From G963663365 sp963663365 (lineage in GTDB: Bacteria; Hinthialibacterota; Hinthialibacteria; Hinthialibacterales; G963663365): DNA of 64,000 bases. The stretch lies in contig CAXXIH010000008.1 of assembly GCA_963663365.2 (NCBI GenBank), positions 1,550,001-1,614,000 on the forward strand, written 5' to 3'. Every line of letters starts with the position of its first letter. The first letter of the stretch is position 1. The translations under genes were made by a program, and so were the position numbers. Of the stretch, positions 53,934 to 63,784 are shown piece after piece. The notes under the pieces are model-generated. The model was given only the letters and a program-made list of their open reading frames with translations. It was not told the origin of the DNA and did not search any database.

Positions 53934-56900
53934 ATGTCAAGACCGGATTTACTGCGTGAAATTTTGAAAGAACGCATCCTCGTTTTCGACGGGGCGATGG
54001 GCACGATGCTGCAATCGAAAAATTTGAGCATCGATGATTTCGGCGGGCGCTCAATATGAAGGCTGCAACGAAAATCTGGTCTTCACAAAGCCGGATGTTG
54101 TTGAGGATATCCACCGGGCGTTTTACACGGCCGGGGCGGATGTGGTCGAAACCAACACTTTCGGCGGCACGCCTTTGGTGCTGGCCGAGTATGGTTTGCA
54201 GGACCGCGCCTTGGAACTCAACCGCACCGCCGCGCAGATCGCACGCAAAGCCGCCGATGATCTTTCCACAACCAACAAGCCGCGTTTCGTGGCCGGATCG
54301 ATGGGGCCGACCACAAAAACAATTTCCGTCACCGGCGGCGTTACATTCGATGACTTAATCCGGCATTTCAATATTCAAGCCAAAGGATTAATTGAAGGCG
54401 ATGTTGATGTTTTATTATTGGAAAACCGCGCAAGATACATTAAATCTCAAAGCCGGTTTGATCGGCATTCAATTGGCCCAACAAGAAATGGGCACGAAAC
54501 TTCGGTTATGATCAGCGGCACCATCGAGCCGATGGGCACCATGCTGGCCGGGCAAGGCGTTGAAGCGCTTTACGCTTCGCTCGAACATATGGATTTGCTT
54601 TCAATCGGTTTGAATTGCGCGACAGGTCCGCAGTTTATGACCGATCATATCCGTTCGTTGGCGGAAATGGCGCAATGCCATGTGAGCTGTATTCCCAATG
54701 CAGGACTTCCGGATGAAGAAGGCCGCTATAACGAAACGCCCGAAGGTGTGGCCTCAGTGCTGGGACTTTTTGCGGACCGGCATTGGCTTAACATCGTGGG
54801 CGGCTGTTGCGGAAACGACACCGGAATACATCGCCGCTATCGCGCAAATGGCGGAGGCATACAAACCACGGGCACCGCAAGGCGAAAGCCGTTTTCACGT
54901 TTCGGGAATCGATTATCTGCAATTCAACCCCGGATAACCGTCCGGCATTGATCGGTGAACGGACCAATGTCATCGGCAGCCGTAAATTCAAACGCGCTTA
55001 TTGCTGAAGGAAAGTTTGAAGAAGCCTCCGAAATCGCACGCCGTCAGGTGGCGCGGCGGAGCACAGATAATCGATGTTTGTTTGGCGAATCCGGATGGAG
55101 ATGAACTCAGGGATATCAAAAAGTTTTTGGCTTTGGTAACCAAGAAAGTAAAAACGGCATTGATGATCGATTCCACCGATCCGGTGGTTATCGAAGAAGC
55201 GTTAAAATACTCGCAGGGCAAAAGCCTGATTAATTCCATCAATCTTGAAGACGGCGAAGAACGCTTTGAGCAGATTGTACCCATCGCGAAAAAATACGGC
55301 GCGGCGCTGGTTGTCGGTTGTATCGATGACGATCCCCAACAAGGAATGGCGGTAACTGTTGAGCGCAAAGTGGAGGTTGCGCGCCCGTTCGTACGATCTG
55401 CTAACGAATAAATACGGAGTACATCCGCAGGACATCATCTTCGATGCACTTGTATTCCCATGCGCGACCGGCGATGAAAACTACATCGGTTCGGCGGCGG
55501 CAACCATCGAGGGTGTCCGGGCCATTAAAGAGAATTTCCCCGATACACTTACGATTTTGGGTGTCAGCAATGTCTCCTTCGGCCTGCCCCCTGCCGGACG
55601 CGAGGTTCTCAACTCGGTTTTTCTTTACGATTGCACCAAAGCCGGATTGGACATGGCCATCGTCAATACCGAGAAACTGGAGCGCTACGCTTCGATTCCG
55701 AAAGAAGAACGTCAGTTGGCCGAAGACCTGCTCTACAACCGGGGCGAGGATCCGATAGGCGCATTCGCGGCTTTTTATCGTGACAAAAAGGCCGAGACAA
55801 AAGTGGTGGAACGTCCGGCCAATGTGGAAGACCGTCTGCCGCAATACATCATCGAAGGCAGCAAAGACGGCTTGATCCAAGATTTGGATATCGCTCTGGG
55901 AAAATACAGGCCTTTGGAAATCATCAACGGTCCGTTGATGAAAGGTATGGATATTGTCGGGAAACTTTTCAACAACAATGAGCTGATTGTGGCCGAGGTT
56001 CTGCAAAGCGCGGAAGCGATGAAAGCCGCCGTGGCTTATCTCGAACCTCTAATGGAAAAAGCTGAGACTTCAACCAAGGGTTCTATGCTCTTGGCAACGG
56101 TTAAAGGCGATGTCCACGATATCGGCAAGAACCTGGTAGAGATCATTCTATCTAACAACGGGTATAAAATTATTAACCTGGGCATCAAGGTTCCGCCGGA
56201 ACGGTTGATCGAAGCGCATAACGAACACAAACCGGACATGATCGGCCTTTCGGGTTTGTTGGTGAAGTCCGCGCAGCAGATGGTGGTACGGCGCAAGACA
56301 TGCGTACTGCGGGGATCAACACCCCGATTTTGGTGGGCGGTGCGGCGCTCTCAAATAAGTTTTCAATCACGAAAATCGCGCCGGAATATGACGGTCCGGT
56401 AATTTATGCCAAAGACGCCATGAACGGTTTGGATTTGGCAAACCAAGTGATGGATAAGGACCGCCGGGAGATTTTACTTGAGAGTTTAAAATCGGAAAGC
56501 GAACGCTTTGCCGGGAAAGCGGATACGCAAAGCGACTCATCATCCGGACCGGCACCCGCTATTCGAGTTCTGCCTGAGCCGGAGAGTTGTCCCGCTCCGC
56601 CGGATTTCAAGCCGCATGTTTTGAAGGATTATTCTCTCGATGAGATTTTCCCATATCTCAGCCTACAAATGTTGCTGGGTAAACACCTGGGATTGAAAGG
56701 CAACGTGCAAAAACTATTGGATGCGGGCGATGAGAAAGCTACATCTGTCTATAATCAAGTGCGGCAGGTACAGGATGAGGCTATTTCTAAGGGGACATTG
56801 CGTGCTCATGCCATTTATCGGTTCTTCCCGACATATTCCGAGGGCAATACACAATATATTCTCGATTCAAGCCGAAAAGAGATTCTGGAAAAAATCGACT

Positions 56901-57388
56901 TCCCCCGGAAACCCAGCGGGGACCATCTCTGCGCCGCCGATTTTGTTGCCTCAAAAGCCGCAGGTCTCCAAGATAACTTCGCGATGTTTGTGACGACCTG
57001 TTCCGCCCCGGATTTCGCGGAGCGGGTCGAGGCGCTTAAAAAATCCGGTGAATATGTCAAAGCCCATATTTTGCAGGCCTTGGCGCTGGAAACGGCGGAG
57101 GCCTTTGCCGAATTGCTGCACGAAAAGATTCGGACCATGTGGGGGATTTCCGATCCACCGGGGATGACTTTGCAGGAGAAGATCCAGGCAAAATATCAGG
57201 GTATCCGTCTCAGTTTCGGTTATCCGGCCTGCCCCAACCTGGAAGATCAGGAAATCTTATTCCGGCTGCTCAAACCGGAATCTATCGGTGTGCAGTTGAC
57301 CGAAGGCCACATGATGGAACCGGAATCCTCCGTCTCCGCCCTGGTCTACCACAATCCGTTGGCAAAGTATTTTGTGGCGGATTCGTAA
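53934..57388 (+). pseudogene. metH: Cobalamin-dependent methionine synthase MetH, full length but broken by many indels
   Basis: Joining the frames gives about 1,150 residues with every MetH module: homocysteine domain (FDGAMGTMLQ, GADVVETNTFGG, GLNCATGP, GGCCG zinc cysteines), pterin-binding domain (IGERTNVIGSRKF), cap and B12-binding domain with the Co-ligand His in VKGDVHDIGKN, and the SAM-activation domain (GIRLSFGYPACPN). Single-base shifts lie near 54047, 54428, 54505, 54812, 54934, 54990, 55054, 55385 and 56291; most are extra G, C or A in short runs. Codon pattern and protein sequence are conserved between the shifts, which argues for very recent decay or read error. As it stands the gene cannot make a whole enzyme. 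Confidence 0.9.
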
Positions 57389-57399
57389 TTTTGCCCCCC

Positions 57400-57620
57400 G
57401 TTGTCCCGCCTCGGCGGGACTACCGGCACACGATTTCGGAGTGTGTGGGAAAGATGTAGTTGGTTGGCACCCTGCATTGCGATTCAAAAGTAAGTTTCTT
57501 TCGCGCTTACAGCGCTTAGGAATTAAAAAGGACATTCTACCCCGGCTTACGCCTTCGCCGGTCTTCGACCGTCTCATGCTAAACCGGGGCTATTACATTG
57601 CGCACCTACGGTGCTTTGTT
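57400..57620 (-). repeat. Family D and family C copies (inverted orientation)
   Basis: Family D lies at 57405-57475, with a perfect GTCCCGCC/GGCGGGAC hairpin at its left end. Family C lies at 57490-57620, with end hairpins GCGCT-GTA-AGCGC and GCACC-GTA-GGTGC on the minus strand and a CCCCGG/CCGGGG central stem. Confidence 0.6.
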
Positions 57621-57642
57621 TTTGTATTAGATTGAGCGAGAG

Positions 57643-58250
57643 GATAGCGGGGGAGTTTTTGCAATAAGCACGGTTTGTTGCCGCCTCTTGCGCCTTACGG
57701 CGCCCAGATAAAGGATTTATCTGGGCCACCCATTGAGAGAAAGTAGAAGCACGAAAGTGCAAAAAATAATCGATGGACACGAAAACAGGATTTGTTGGGT
57801 CGGTAAGAAAGAAACCCCTCCCTAACCCTCCCCGTAAACGGGGCGGGAATTAGCCTCTTACATTATTTCAATTTTGTGGATAGCGGGGGAGTTTTTGCAA
57901 TAAGCACGGTTTGTTGCCGCCTCTTGCGCCTTACGGCGCCCAGATAAAAGATTTATCTGGGCCACCCATTGAGAGAAAGTAGAAGCACGAAAGTGCAAAA
58001 AATAATCGATGGACACGAAAACAGGATTTGTTGGGTCGGTAAGAAAGAAACCCCTCCCTAACCCTCCCCGTAAACGGGGCGGGAATTAGCCTCTAACATT
58101 ATTTCAATTTTGTGGATAGCGGGGGAGTTTTTGCGATAAGCACGGTTTGTTGCCGCCTCTTGCGCCTTGCGGCGCGCAGATAAAAAATTTATCTGCGCCA
58201 CCCGTTGAGAGAAAGGGGAGAGGGGAAAGTAGAAGCACGAAAGTGCGAAA
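57643..58250. repeat. 236-bp tandem repeat, about 2.6 copies, each with a family A hairpin
   Basis: Copies begin at 57643, 57879 and 58115 (GATAGCGGGGGAGTTTTTGC), exactly 236 bp apart; the third is partial. Each holds a family A hairpin: CCCAGATAAA/TTTATCTGGG at 57708 and 57944, but CGCAGATAAA/TTTATCTGCG in the third, a paired change. No gene is present. Confidence 0.85.
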
Positions 58251-58259
58251 CCTTTGTAG

Positions 58260-58450
58260 AGTTAGGTGGATAGCGAGAACCATGTGTATGTATAGCAAAC
58301 AACGGCTCATTCCGCCCATGGCGGAATTCGCCCTCCCCCTACGCCACCCGGAAGAGATTGTTGGGAGTATAAAGAGATACATATTTAGCTTAGAATTTGG
58401 GATATTGGTGGGTGCAAGCACCCACCCTATGAGTAACATCTGTGTCTTTT
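58260..58450 (-). repeat. Family B copy and a GGTGGGTGC palindrome
   Basis: An inverted family B copy (read on the minus strand: AGGGCGAATTCCG, then GTTTGCTATACATACACATGG) is followed by the palindrome GGTGGGTGC/GCACCCACC with an AA loop near 58412-58431. Nothing coding is seen. Confidence 0.6.
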
Positions 58451-58554
58451 AAAGCGGCTTATAGCAGTGTTCGCCATCCTGCCTTTTCTATCCCAAACAC
58501 GTAGATTCAAAAAAGCATACATTTTGTTTATAATCATGAGGGAAACTTATTCTC

Positions 58555-60234
58555 GTGGGGAAGGTCATGCGGAAATTGAATTGGATTGCAGCCGTTGTTT
58601 TTATCTCGATGGTCCGGCTGGCTATGGCCGGGCCGGTGTTTGCGCCGAATGGTATGGTGGTGAGCGCGGAGCCGAATGCGACTCAGGCGGGTGTTGAGAT
58701 TCTCAAACAGGGCGGTAACGCTTTTGACGCGGCGGCGGCGGTCGGTTTCGCTTTGGCGGTGACCTATCCGCGCGCGGGCAACCTGGGCGGGGGCGGTTTT
58801 ATGACCGGGCTTTTGCACAATGGGGAACGTATCGCGCTCGATTTCCGCGAGACTGCGCCGGAGGCCGCTTCGCGTGACATGTTTTTGGACAAGAACGGCG
58901 AATTGATTCCCGATTTGAGCACCGATTCGCTTTTGGCTTCGGGCGTGCCCGGTTCGGTGCGCGGGCTGCTGCGTTTTCAAGAGGATTACGGACAGTTATC
59001 GCGCAAAGAAATCCTGGCCCCCGCGATCCGTCTGGCGAAAAAAGGTTTTACAGTCAGCGAAAGCCTGACAGAGTCGCTGAAAGATAAAAGCGATTTCTTG
59101 CAGCGTTTCGAGTCGACTCAAAATATCTTCTTCCCGGACGGGCAGCCGTTGCAGGCAGGAACAGTGCTGAAACAGCCGGATTTGGCGCGTACGCTCTCGA
59201 CGATACGTTCCAAAGGCGCGGATGGTTTTTATCGCGGGCGGGTTGCGAAAAAGATTGTCCGTTATATGCGGGAGCAGGGCGGGATCATCACCCTAGACGA
59301 TTTGAGCGGATACTGTTGTATCTACCGGCCGCCGTTTCTGTTCCGTTATAAAGATTATGTGCTGCAAACTCACCCGCTGCCCAGTTCGGGTGGGGTGACC
59401 TTGGCGCAAATTCTGAAGTTTGTGGAGCCGATGGCCCTCTCGGAGTTCGGCCATAACAGCGCCGCCATGGTGAACCGCATTGTCGAAGCCGAACGTCTGG
59501 CTTTCGCCGACCGTAATACCTATCTCGGCGATCCGGCTTTTGTGGATGTTCCCGAACGGTATTTGGCATCGGATGGTTATCTTTTACAACGCCGTAAGTT
59601 GATGCCCTTGGGCCGGGCCGGTAACAGCGCGGGCGTGCGTCCCGGATGTCTTGAATCGATGGAGACCACGCATTTTTGTGTCGTGGACCGGGACCGGAAC
59701 GCTGTTGCGATTACTACAACTCTAAACGGTAGTTATGGCATGGGCGCGGTGGTGGAAGGCGCGGGGTTCTTTTTGAATAATGAGATGGACGATTTTTCGG
59801 CCAAGCCCGGCGAGGCCAACCTGTATGGTTTGGTGCAGGCCGAGGCCAACGCCATCGAGCCGGGCAAACGGATGCTTTCATCGATGACGCCGACCATTGT
59901 GACACAAGACGATACGTTTGCATTCACCATGGGCACCCCCGGCGGACCGACGATTATTACGACGAACGCGCAGATTTTTTTGAACATCGTCGAGTTCGGC
60001 ATGGATATTCAAGAGGCTATCGACGCGCCCCGGTTCCATCACCAATGGCTGCCGGATGAAATCGCCCACGAGCCAGACACGTTCACGAGTGAAGCCAAAT
60101 CCGAATTGGAAACGATGGGGTATATATTCGATGAGCGCGAGTCGATGGGCCTGGCCGAGGGCATCATGGCCACCGGCTCCGGCCTCACCGGCCACTCCGA
60201 CCGCCGGGGCAGTGGGTTGGCGGAGGGGTATTGA
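58555..60234 (+). CDS. Gamma-glutamyltransferase, secreted
   Basis: The 559-residue GGT has a signal peptide (MRKLNWIAAVVFISMVRLAMA). Motifs are GGNAFDAAAAVGFALAVTYP, NLGGGGFMTG, HPLPSSGGVTLAQIL, the catalytic Thr in SMETTHFCVVD, and MGTPGGPTIITT. The start is uncertain: GTG at 58555 has GAGGGA 12 nt upstream, while the ATG at 58567 is preceded too closely by GGGGAAGG. It is exported, unlike the copy at 17595. Periplasmic GGT splits glutathione and gamma-glutamyl peptides for scavenging. Confidence 0.9.
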   Translation: MGKVMRKLNWIAAVVFISMVRLAMAGPVFAPNGMVVSAEPNATQAGVEILKQGGNAFDAAAAVGFALAVTYPRAGNLGGGGFMTGLLHNGERIALDFRETAPEAASRDMFLDKNGELIPDLSTDSLLASGVPGSVRGLLRFQEDYGQLSRKEILAPAIRLAKKGFTVSESLTESLKDKSDFLQRFESTQNIFFPDGQPLQAGTVLKQPDLARTLSTIRSKGADGFYRGRVAKKIVRYMREQGGIITLDDLSGYCCIYRPPFLFRYKDYVLQTHPLPSSGGVTLAQILKFVEPMALSEFGHNSAAMVNRIVEAERLAFADRNTYLGDPAFVDVPERYLASDGYLLQRRKLMPLGRAGNSAGVRPGCLESMETTHFCVVDRDRNAVAITTTLNGSYGMGAVVEGAGFFLNNEMDDFSAKPGEANLYGLVQAEANAIEPGKRMLSSMTPTIVTQDDTFAFTMGTPGGPTIITTNAQIFLNIVEFGMDIQEAIDAPRFHHQWLPDEIAHEPDTFTSEAKSELETMGYIFDERESMGLAEGIMATGSGLTGHSDRRGSGLAEGY

Positions 60235-60325
60235 AGCCGGGCAATCCCGGCGTAGAGAGTAGAGAGGAGAGAGTGGAAAGTAGATTGGTGATAATTCGAT
60301 AGATGTCCGATAAAAAGGAGATTGT

Positions 60326-60457
60326 TGCGCACCTTTGGTGCTTGGTGTGGGTATTTGAGGAAGTAAGTGGATGGCGAAAACTATTTTGCGAATAGCAAAA
60401 CATGGTTCCACCTCTTGTGCTGATGCACCCAGACAAGCGAGTTGTCTGGGCCACCCG
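60326..60457 (-). repeat. Family C half-copy and family A palindrome
   Basis: A lone family C hairpin (GCACC/GGTGC) is at 60330, and the family A palindrome at 60411-60457 in reverse orientation, with a GTGC-TGAT-GCAC mini-stem. The family A copy overlaps the 3' end of the small gene at 60381. Confidence 0.65.
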
Positions 60458-60656
60458 TGGTCTCATTATTGACATTTAGAGATTTGAGATCCACAATCAA
60501 TTTGTCTAAATCATCCTTGCTTAAGAATAAATCTTTACAATCGGGCCTTGAATCATCCAGCGTAAAGACATATCGCTTAGGTTCTTCGGCAACTTTTGCG
60601 CGACAGTGCTCAGAAAGCAATGTGATTATTGATTCTCGTGAAGGGATATTATCCAT
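60381..60656 (-). CDS. Small acidic protein ending in repeat sequence, possible partner of the 60718 product
   Basis: The 91-residue frame begins MDNIPSRESIITLLSEHCRA and holds an acidic helix-rich core (DLFLSKDDLDKLIVDLKSL). Its last 25 residues translate the family A repeat, so the native C-terminus was probably lost to a repeat insertion. It lies 61 nt downstream of the 60718 gene on the same strand and may be co-transcribed with it. No family is recognised; a possible antitoxin is only a guess. Confidence 0.5.
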   Translation of the reverse strand: MDNIPSRESIITLLSEHCRAKVAEEPKRYVFTLDDSRPDCKDLFLSKDDLDKLIVDLKSLNVNNETTGGPDNSLVWVHQHKRWNHVLLFAK

Positions 60657-60717
60657 ATTAATACCTCATTTTATTTTCACAAAACTTTGGCATGGAATTT
60701 TTCCCATTGGACCTCTA

Positions 60718-61431
60718 TTAGCAGTCGAGAGTTTTAAATCTTTTCAAATCAATAAAGCATTGTGGTATTTTGAATGCACCTTCTATGATTTCACAACGTT
60801 GTATTGCCGATGCTCGAATTGGAGCTTTTACGCAAAAGGCTGAACAGAAGAAAGTCTCATAGCGACCTGCTATTATTAGAGTGTTCCTGTAATGGTCTTT
60901 GGTTATCTGCTCATCAAAGGCAGCAAGATTGCACATCGCGATTCGTATCATTATATCCGATGTTGATGTACATTTATTGAAATAACGCTCGATTCTATCG
61001 CCATAGAGTGATCGAAGAGTTGCGAGCTGCTTCTCTTTTATGCCTCGATTATCTTGATCCCAAAATTGAAAAGCGGAACAGAGGAAATCACGGCAGTCTA
61101 CATACACGCTATCAATATTTGCCTTAAAAACAATTAAAATTGACACACGACGTTCAGTGGTCACATTTTTTTTTAAAGCATAAAATCGCGCACCGTATTC
61201 ATCACCACATGCATAGACACCAGAATATTCCTTCTCAGAATATATATCGTCTCTTGATGGTGCACGAGAGGAAAAAATGCTCTCTATTTTTCCTCGCACT
61301 TCAACAATATCGGGCATGAATGGCTGTTGTAGATTCTCATTTCCTAATAATCCCTTGCACCTTATATTCTCTATTATTATTGGGGCTGCGGACTGCCCAG
61401 CTGTTATGCCTCGATATAGAACTAAATCCAT
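60718..61431 (-). CDS. AT-rich accessory protein, possibly ADP-ribosyltransferase-like
   Basis: The ATG at 61431, with GAGGAGGGG upstream, gives 237 residues; the longer frame reads through the promoter/leader. The N-terminus (MDLVLYRGITAGQ) has the Tyr-Arg-Gly triad seen at the start of many ADP-ribosyltransferase folds. A later SGVYACGDEYGARFYALK resembles their second strand-helix unit. I do not see a certain catalytic Glu, so the call is tentative. The gene is AT-rich, surrounded by repeats, and shares its promoter/leader with the accessory gene at 16693. A small gene follows it, as in a toxin-antitoxin layout. Confidence 0.55.
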   Translation of the reverse strand: MDLVLYRGITAGQSAAPIIIENIRCKGLLGNENLQQPFMPDIVEVRGKIESIFSSRAPSRDDIYSEKEYSGVYACGDEYGARFYALKKNVTTERRVSILIVFKANIDSVYVDCRDFLCSAFQFWDQDNRGIKEKQLATLRSLYGDRIERYFNKCTSTSDIMIRIAMCNLAAFDEQITKDHYRNTLIIAGRYETFFCSAFCVKAPIRASAIQRCEIIEGAFKIPQCFIDLKRFKTLDC

Positions 61432-61519
61432 GATCTCCCCTCCTCCTCGCTTCGGGATTGGGTCTACTGATTCATTTTGACACGGATGTGTCTGCGCTGT
61501 CAACCGGGGAATGCAAGTA
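61432..61519 (-). promoter_or_regulatory. Shared promoter/leader element, copy B
   Basis: On the minus strand: -35 TTGACA (61498-61503), 18-nt spacer, -10 candidate CAAAAT (61474-61479), then the leader CCCGAAGCGAGGAGGAGGGG with the ribosome site. A perfect inverted repeat GACAC-GGAT-GTGTC (61479-61492) lies in the spacer, and TTGACA-N15-TGTCAA surrounds it. It matches copy A at 17455 almost base for base in these blocks. Confidence 0.65.
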
Positions 61520-61664
61520 ATTTTGGGAGGGCTAATTCTTCCGTTCCCCGCCGGTGGCGTCGGCGGCGGGGTTCAGGAACTCTTGGGCGGTAGAGGTGGC
61601 GGCCGCGACGCGTTCGGGATTTGTGCCGGTCAGGCCAAGTTTGATACGGCCCATGCGTTGTGAG

Positions 61665-61785
61665 CCTTGCGCACTTACAGCGTCGGGGTACCCCTGCGGT
61701 CCCGCCGAGGCGGGACTAACGATCCACGATTTCAGAGTGTGTGCAAGGATGTAGTGGGGAAGCACCCTGCCGATGGAGAAAGTCA
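61665..61785 (-). repeat. Family C half-copy and family D copy
   Basis: GCGCACTTACAGCG is followed by a family D copy with GTCCCGCC/GGCGGGAC and CACGATTTCAGAGTGTGTG, as near 57405. The rest of the gap to 61996 is AT-rich and holds nothing I can name. Confidence 0.5.
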
Positions 61786-61996
61786 TGATATTAGTTGGGC
61801 GAGTAAGTGAATTGAGTGTATGTTTTATAGTCATCACAATCTATCATCCAATGCTATAGAATAGATAATTTTTAATGCAGTGTGTCAATGTTATTATAAT
61901 CTTGCGCTTTACCAATAATAATCGATCCATTATAATTATCATGTATAAAATCCTAGCGGCCGCGATCTAGTCATAGCGTAACAGGATCAAAACGAG

Positions 61997-63340
61997 ATGA
62001 AAATATATAATATAATTCATGTACGTTTTGTAGGAACTATCCCTTCATTTATGAAATTAATCCGCATCATATGTATTGTCTTCCCTCTCATCGCAGGTAT
62101 CAATAGCAATGTGATAAATAATTTAAGCGAATTCTATGTCATGTCTATTGCGACACTAACTGTGTCATTCTCATGGTATTGCTATTCCACGCGCTGGGAA
62201 AGAAGACGAAAGAAATATTGGCATATCATATCGAAACATGATTTTCTTACTTGGCAATTAGCCATTTTAAAAAATATTTACAGCGATTTAGAATTTGTTA
62301 AATTGTGGGGAAAAGAGTACCCAGTTACATGTATGCCTGCCAATCAGTACATAAGATACCCTTTTTCGTCTTTATGCACATTGATTTCTGATAAGTTGCA
62401 TGAAACTACACCCGACAAAGAACAGAAGCGTTATATAAAATTGCTTGGAAATACGGTTAAGTGGCCTAATATGAAAGGATTTGCGCTCGATAGAATATAT
62501 CTTAATGAAAAACAAGAAGTCAAATCGATTTCGGCCATTACTTCAAATTACTATCAAAACCTAATAACAGCGCACATTCTTGAATGGGAATTATATAAAT
62601 GCTATTTATCCAGAGATATTCCATTTCCTTACGATACAGACTCAAGCACAATCCTGAAAAATCTTCCCTATCGTGATAACTATCATGGTAACAGAATATC
62701 CAAAGATGTAATATGTAGCCCTTCACGCGCATTCCCACTGCTTAGTGTACAGGCTCTTGTTGTTTTTCGTTCGGCGTGGCCGGATGGGAAATACCCATGG
62801 AGAGTTGTTACAAGTTGCCGCTCGATGGATGTTGCAATTAAGCCAGGGCAGATCCAATTTTTCCCTGCAGGTGGATTTGAAATATATGGAACGGAAAGTG
62901 AAATCAATATTTATCATACGCATGATTCATTTGACCCTAAATTGGCTTTGTTTCGTGAATATGCAGAAGAGTTATTTAATGCTGAACATTTACAAATAAA
63001 CCGTATGGGTATTGATCCTGCCATGGCAATATACACACATCCGAGCATTTCATTCCTTATTCGTGCTATTAATAACAAGAAGGCTTGGATGCATTTTCTC
63101 GGAATTGTTGTGGATCTAACTGTTATGCGCCATGAATTGTCTTTTTTAATTATAATTGATGATGAAGATTTTTGTTTTGAAGGGCTTAAGGGATGCAATG
63201 AATCAACACGAATATTGGCTGTTCCTTTAGATGAGCTGGAAAATTATATAAGCAAAGAAATCTTACATGTCGGTAGTGCGGGGCTATTTCATATGGCAAA
63301 GCATAGCGGATATCTTAAGGATTTGCACAATAATCATTAA
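61997..63340 (+). CDS. Membrane-anchored Nudix-like accessory protein
   Basis: Two hydrophobic segments lie near the N-terminus (about 20-37, IIRIICIVFPLIAGI, and 47-62), followed by a soluble part of about 380 residues. From about residue 285 it reads IQFFPAGGFEIYGTES and then ALFREYAEELFNAEH, which matches the Nudix box core (RE-x2-EE) after a Gly-rich strand. The spacing to the Gly is longer than in standard Nudix enzymes, so activity is uncertain. Composition is strongly AT-rich with no operon partner, pointing to transfer. Nudix domains tethered to membrane helices are known among predicted nucleotide-signal defence effectors, which makes a conflict role worth testing. Confidence 0.6.
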   Translation: MKIYNIIHVRFVGTIPSFMKLIRIICIVFPLIAGINSNVINNLSEFYVMSIATLTVSFSWYCYSTRWERRRKKYWHIISKHDFLTWQLAILKNIYSDLEFVKLWGKEYPVTCMPANQYIRYPFSSLCTLISDKLHETTPDKEQKRYIKLLGNTVKWPNMKGFALDRIYLNEKQEVKSISAITSNYYQNLITAHILEWELYKCYLSRDIPFPYDTDSSTILKNLPYRDNYHGNRISKDVICSPSRAFPLLSVQALVVFRSAWPDGKYPWRVVTSCRSMDVAIKPGQIQFFPAGGFEIYGTESEINIYHTHDSFDPKLALFREYAEELFNAEHLQINRMGIDPAMAIYTHPSISFLIRAINNKKAWMHFLGIVVDLTVMRHELSFLIIIDDEDFCFEGLKGCNESTRILAVPLDELENYISKEILHVGSAGLFHMAKHSGYLKDLHNNH

Positions 63341-63389
63341 ATAATGATTATTATGCATTTCATACAAATGGAGCATTTTCCAGTCATTC

Positions 63390-63725
63390 CTTGCGCACTT
63401 GCAGAGCTTAGGATTTTTGGGGACGGTGACCCAGGGCGGCGTTCGTCCGCCTTCGGCGTCCAAACTCTGCCCTGGGCTACGCATGCTGCGCGCTTTCAGC
63501 GCTTGGTTTTGGTGTTGGAGTGGGTTGGGGGATGGCGGGGGAGGCCGACGTAGATAGTAGAGAGGAGAGAGTGGAAAGTAGACATCGCGTTTTTTGCCTC
63601 GCACTTACAGCGCTTAGGATTTTTGGGGGACGGTGACCCAGGGCGGCGTTCGTCCGCCTTCGGCGTCCAAACTCTGCCCTGGGCTACGCTTGCTACGCAC
63701 TTTCAGCGCTTGGTTTTGGTGTTGG
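63390..63725 (-). repeat. Two near-identical family C copies in direct order
   Basis: Copies at 63390-63510 and 63600-63725 share the central stem CCCAGGGC/GCCCTGGG and an inner GGCGG hairpin, and carry end hairpins of the GCGCT type. They are separated by an AG-rich spacer also seen at 60250. The intervals up to 63784 hold no gene. Confidence 0.7.
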
Positions 63726-63784
63726 AGTGAGTTGGGGGATGGGGAGATAGTTGTGTATTTGAGCAGAAAATCCTAACTAAACCA

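Noticed and set aside
53372..53967. Gly/Arg/Ala-rich frames across the tandem array at 53.6 kb
   Set aside because: They arise from the GC-rich repeat in every frame; no conserved domain or start.
58534..58980. Open frame of 148 residues opposite the GGT gene
   Set aside because: It is the reverse strand of a well-supported GGT coding sequence with no ribosome site or domain.
60718..61503. Longer start for the possible ART-like gene at 61503
   Set aside because: It reads through the promoter/leader shared with 17455, so the ATG at 61431 is preferred.
61532..61837. 101-residue minus-strand frame over the family D repeat
   Set aside because: Translation of repeat sequence with no conserved motif.
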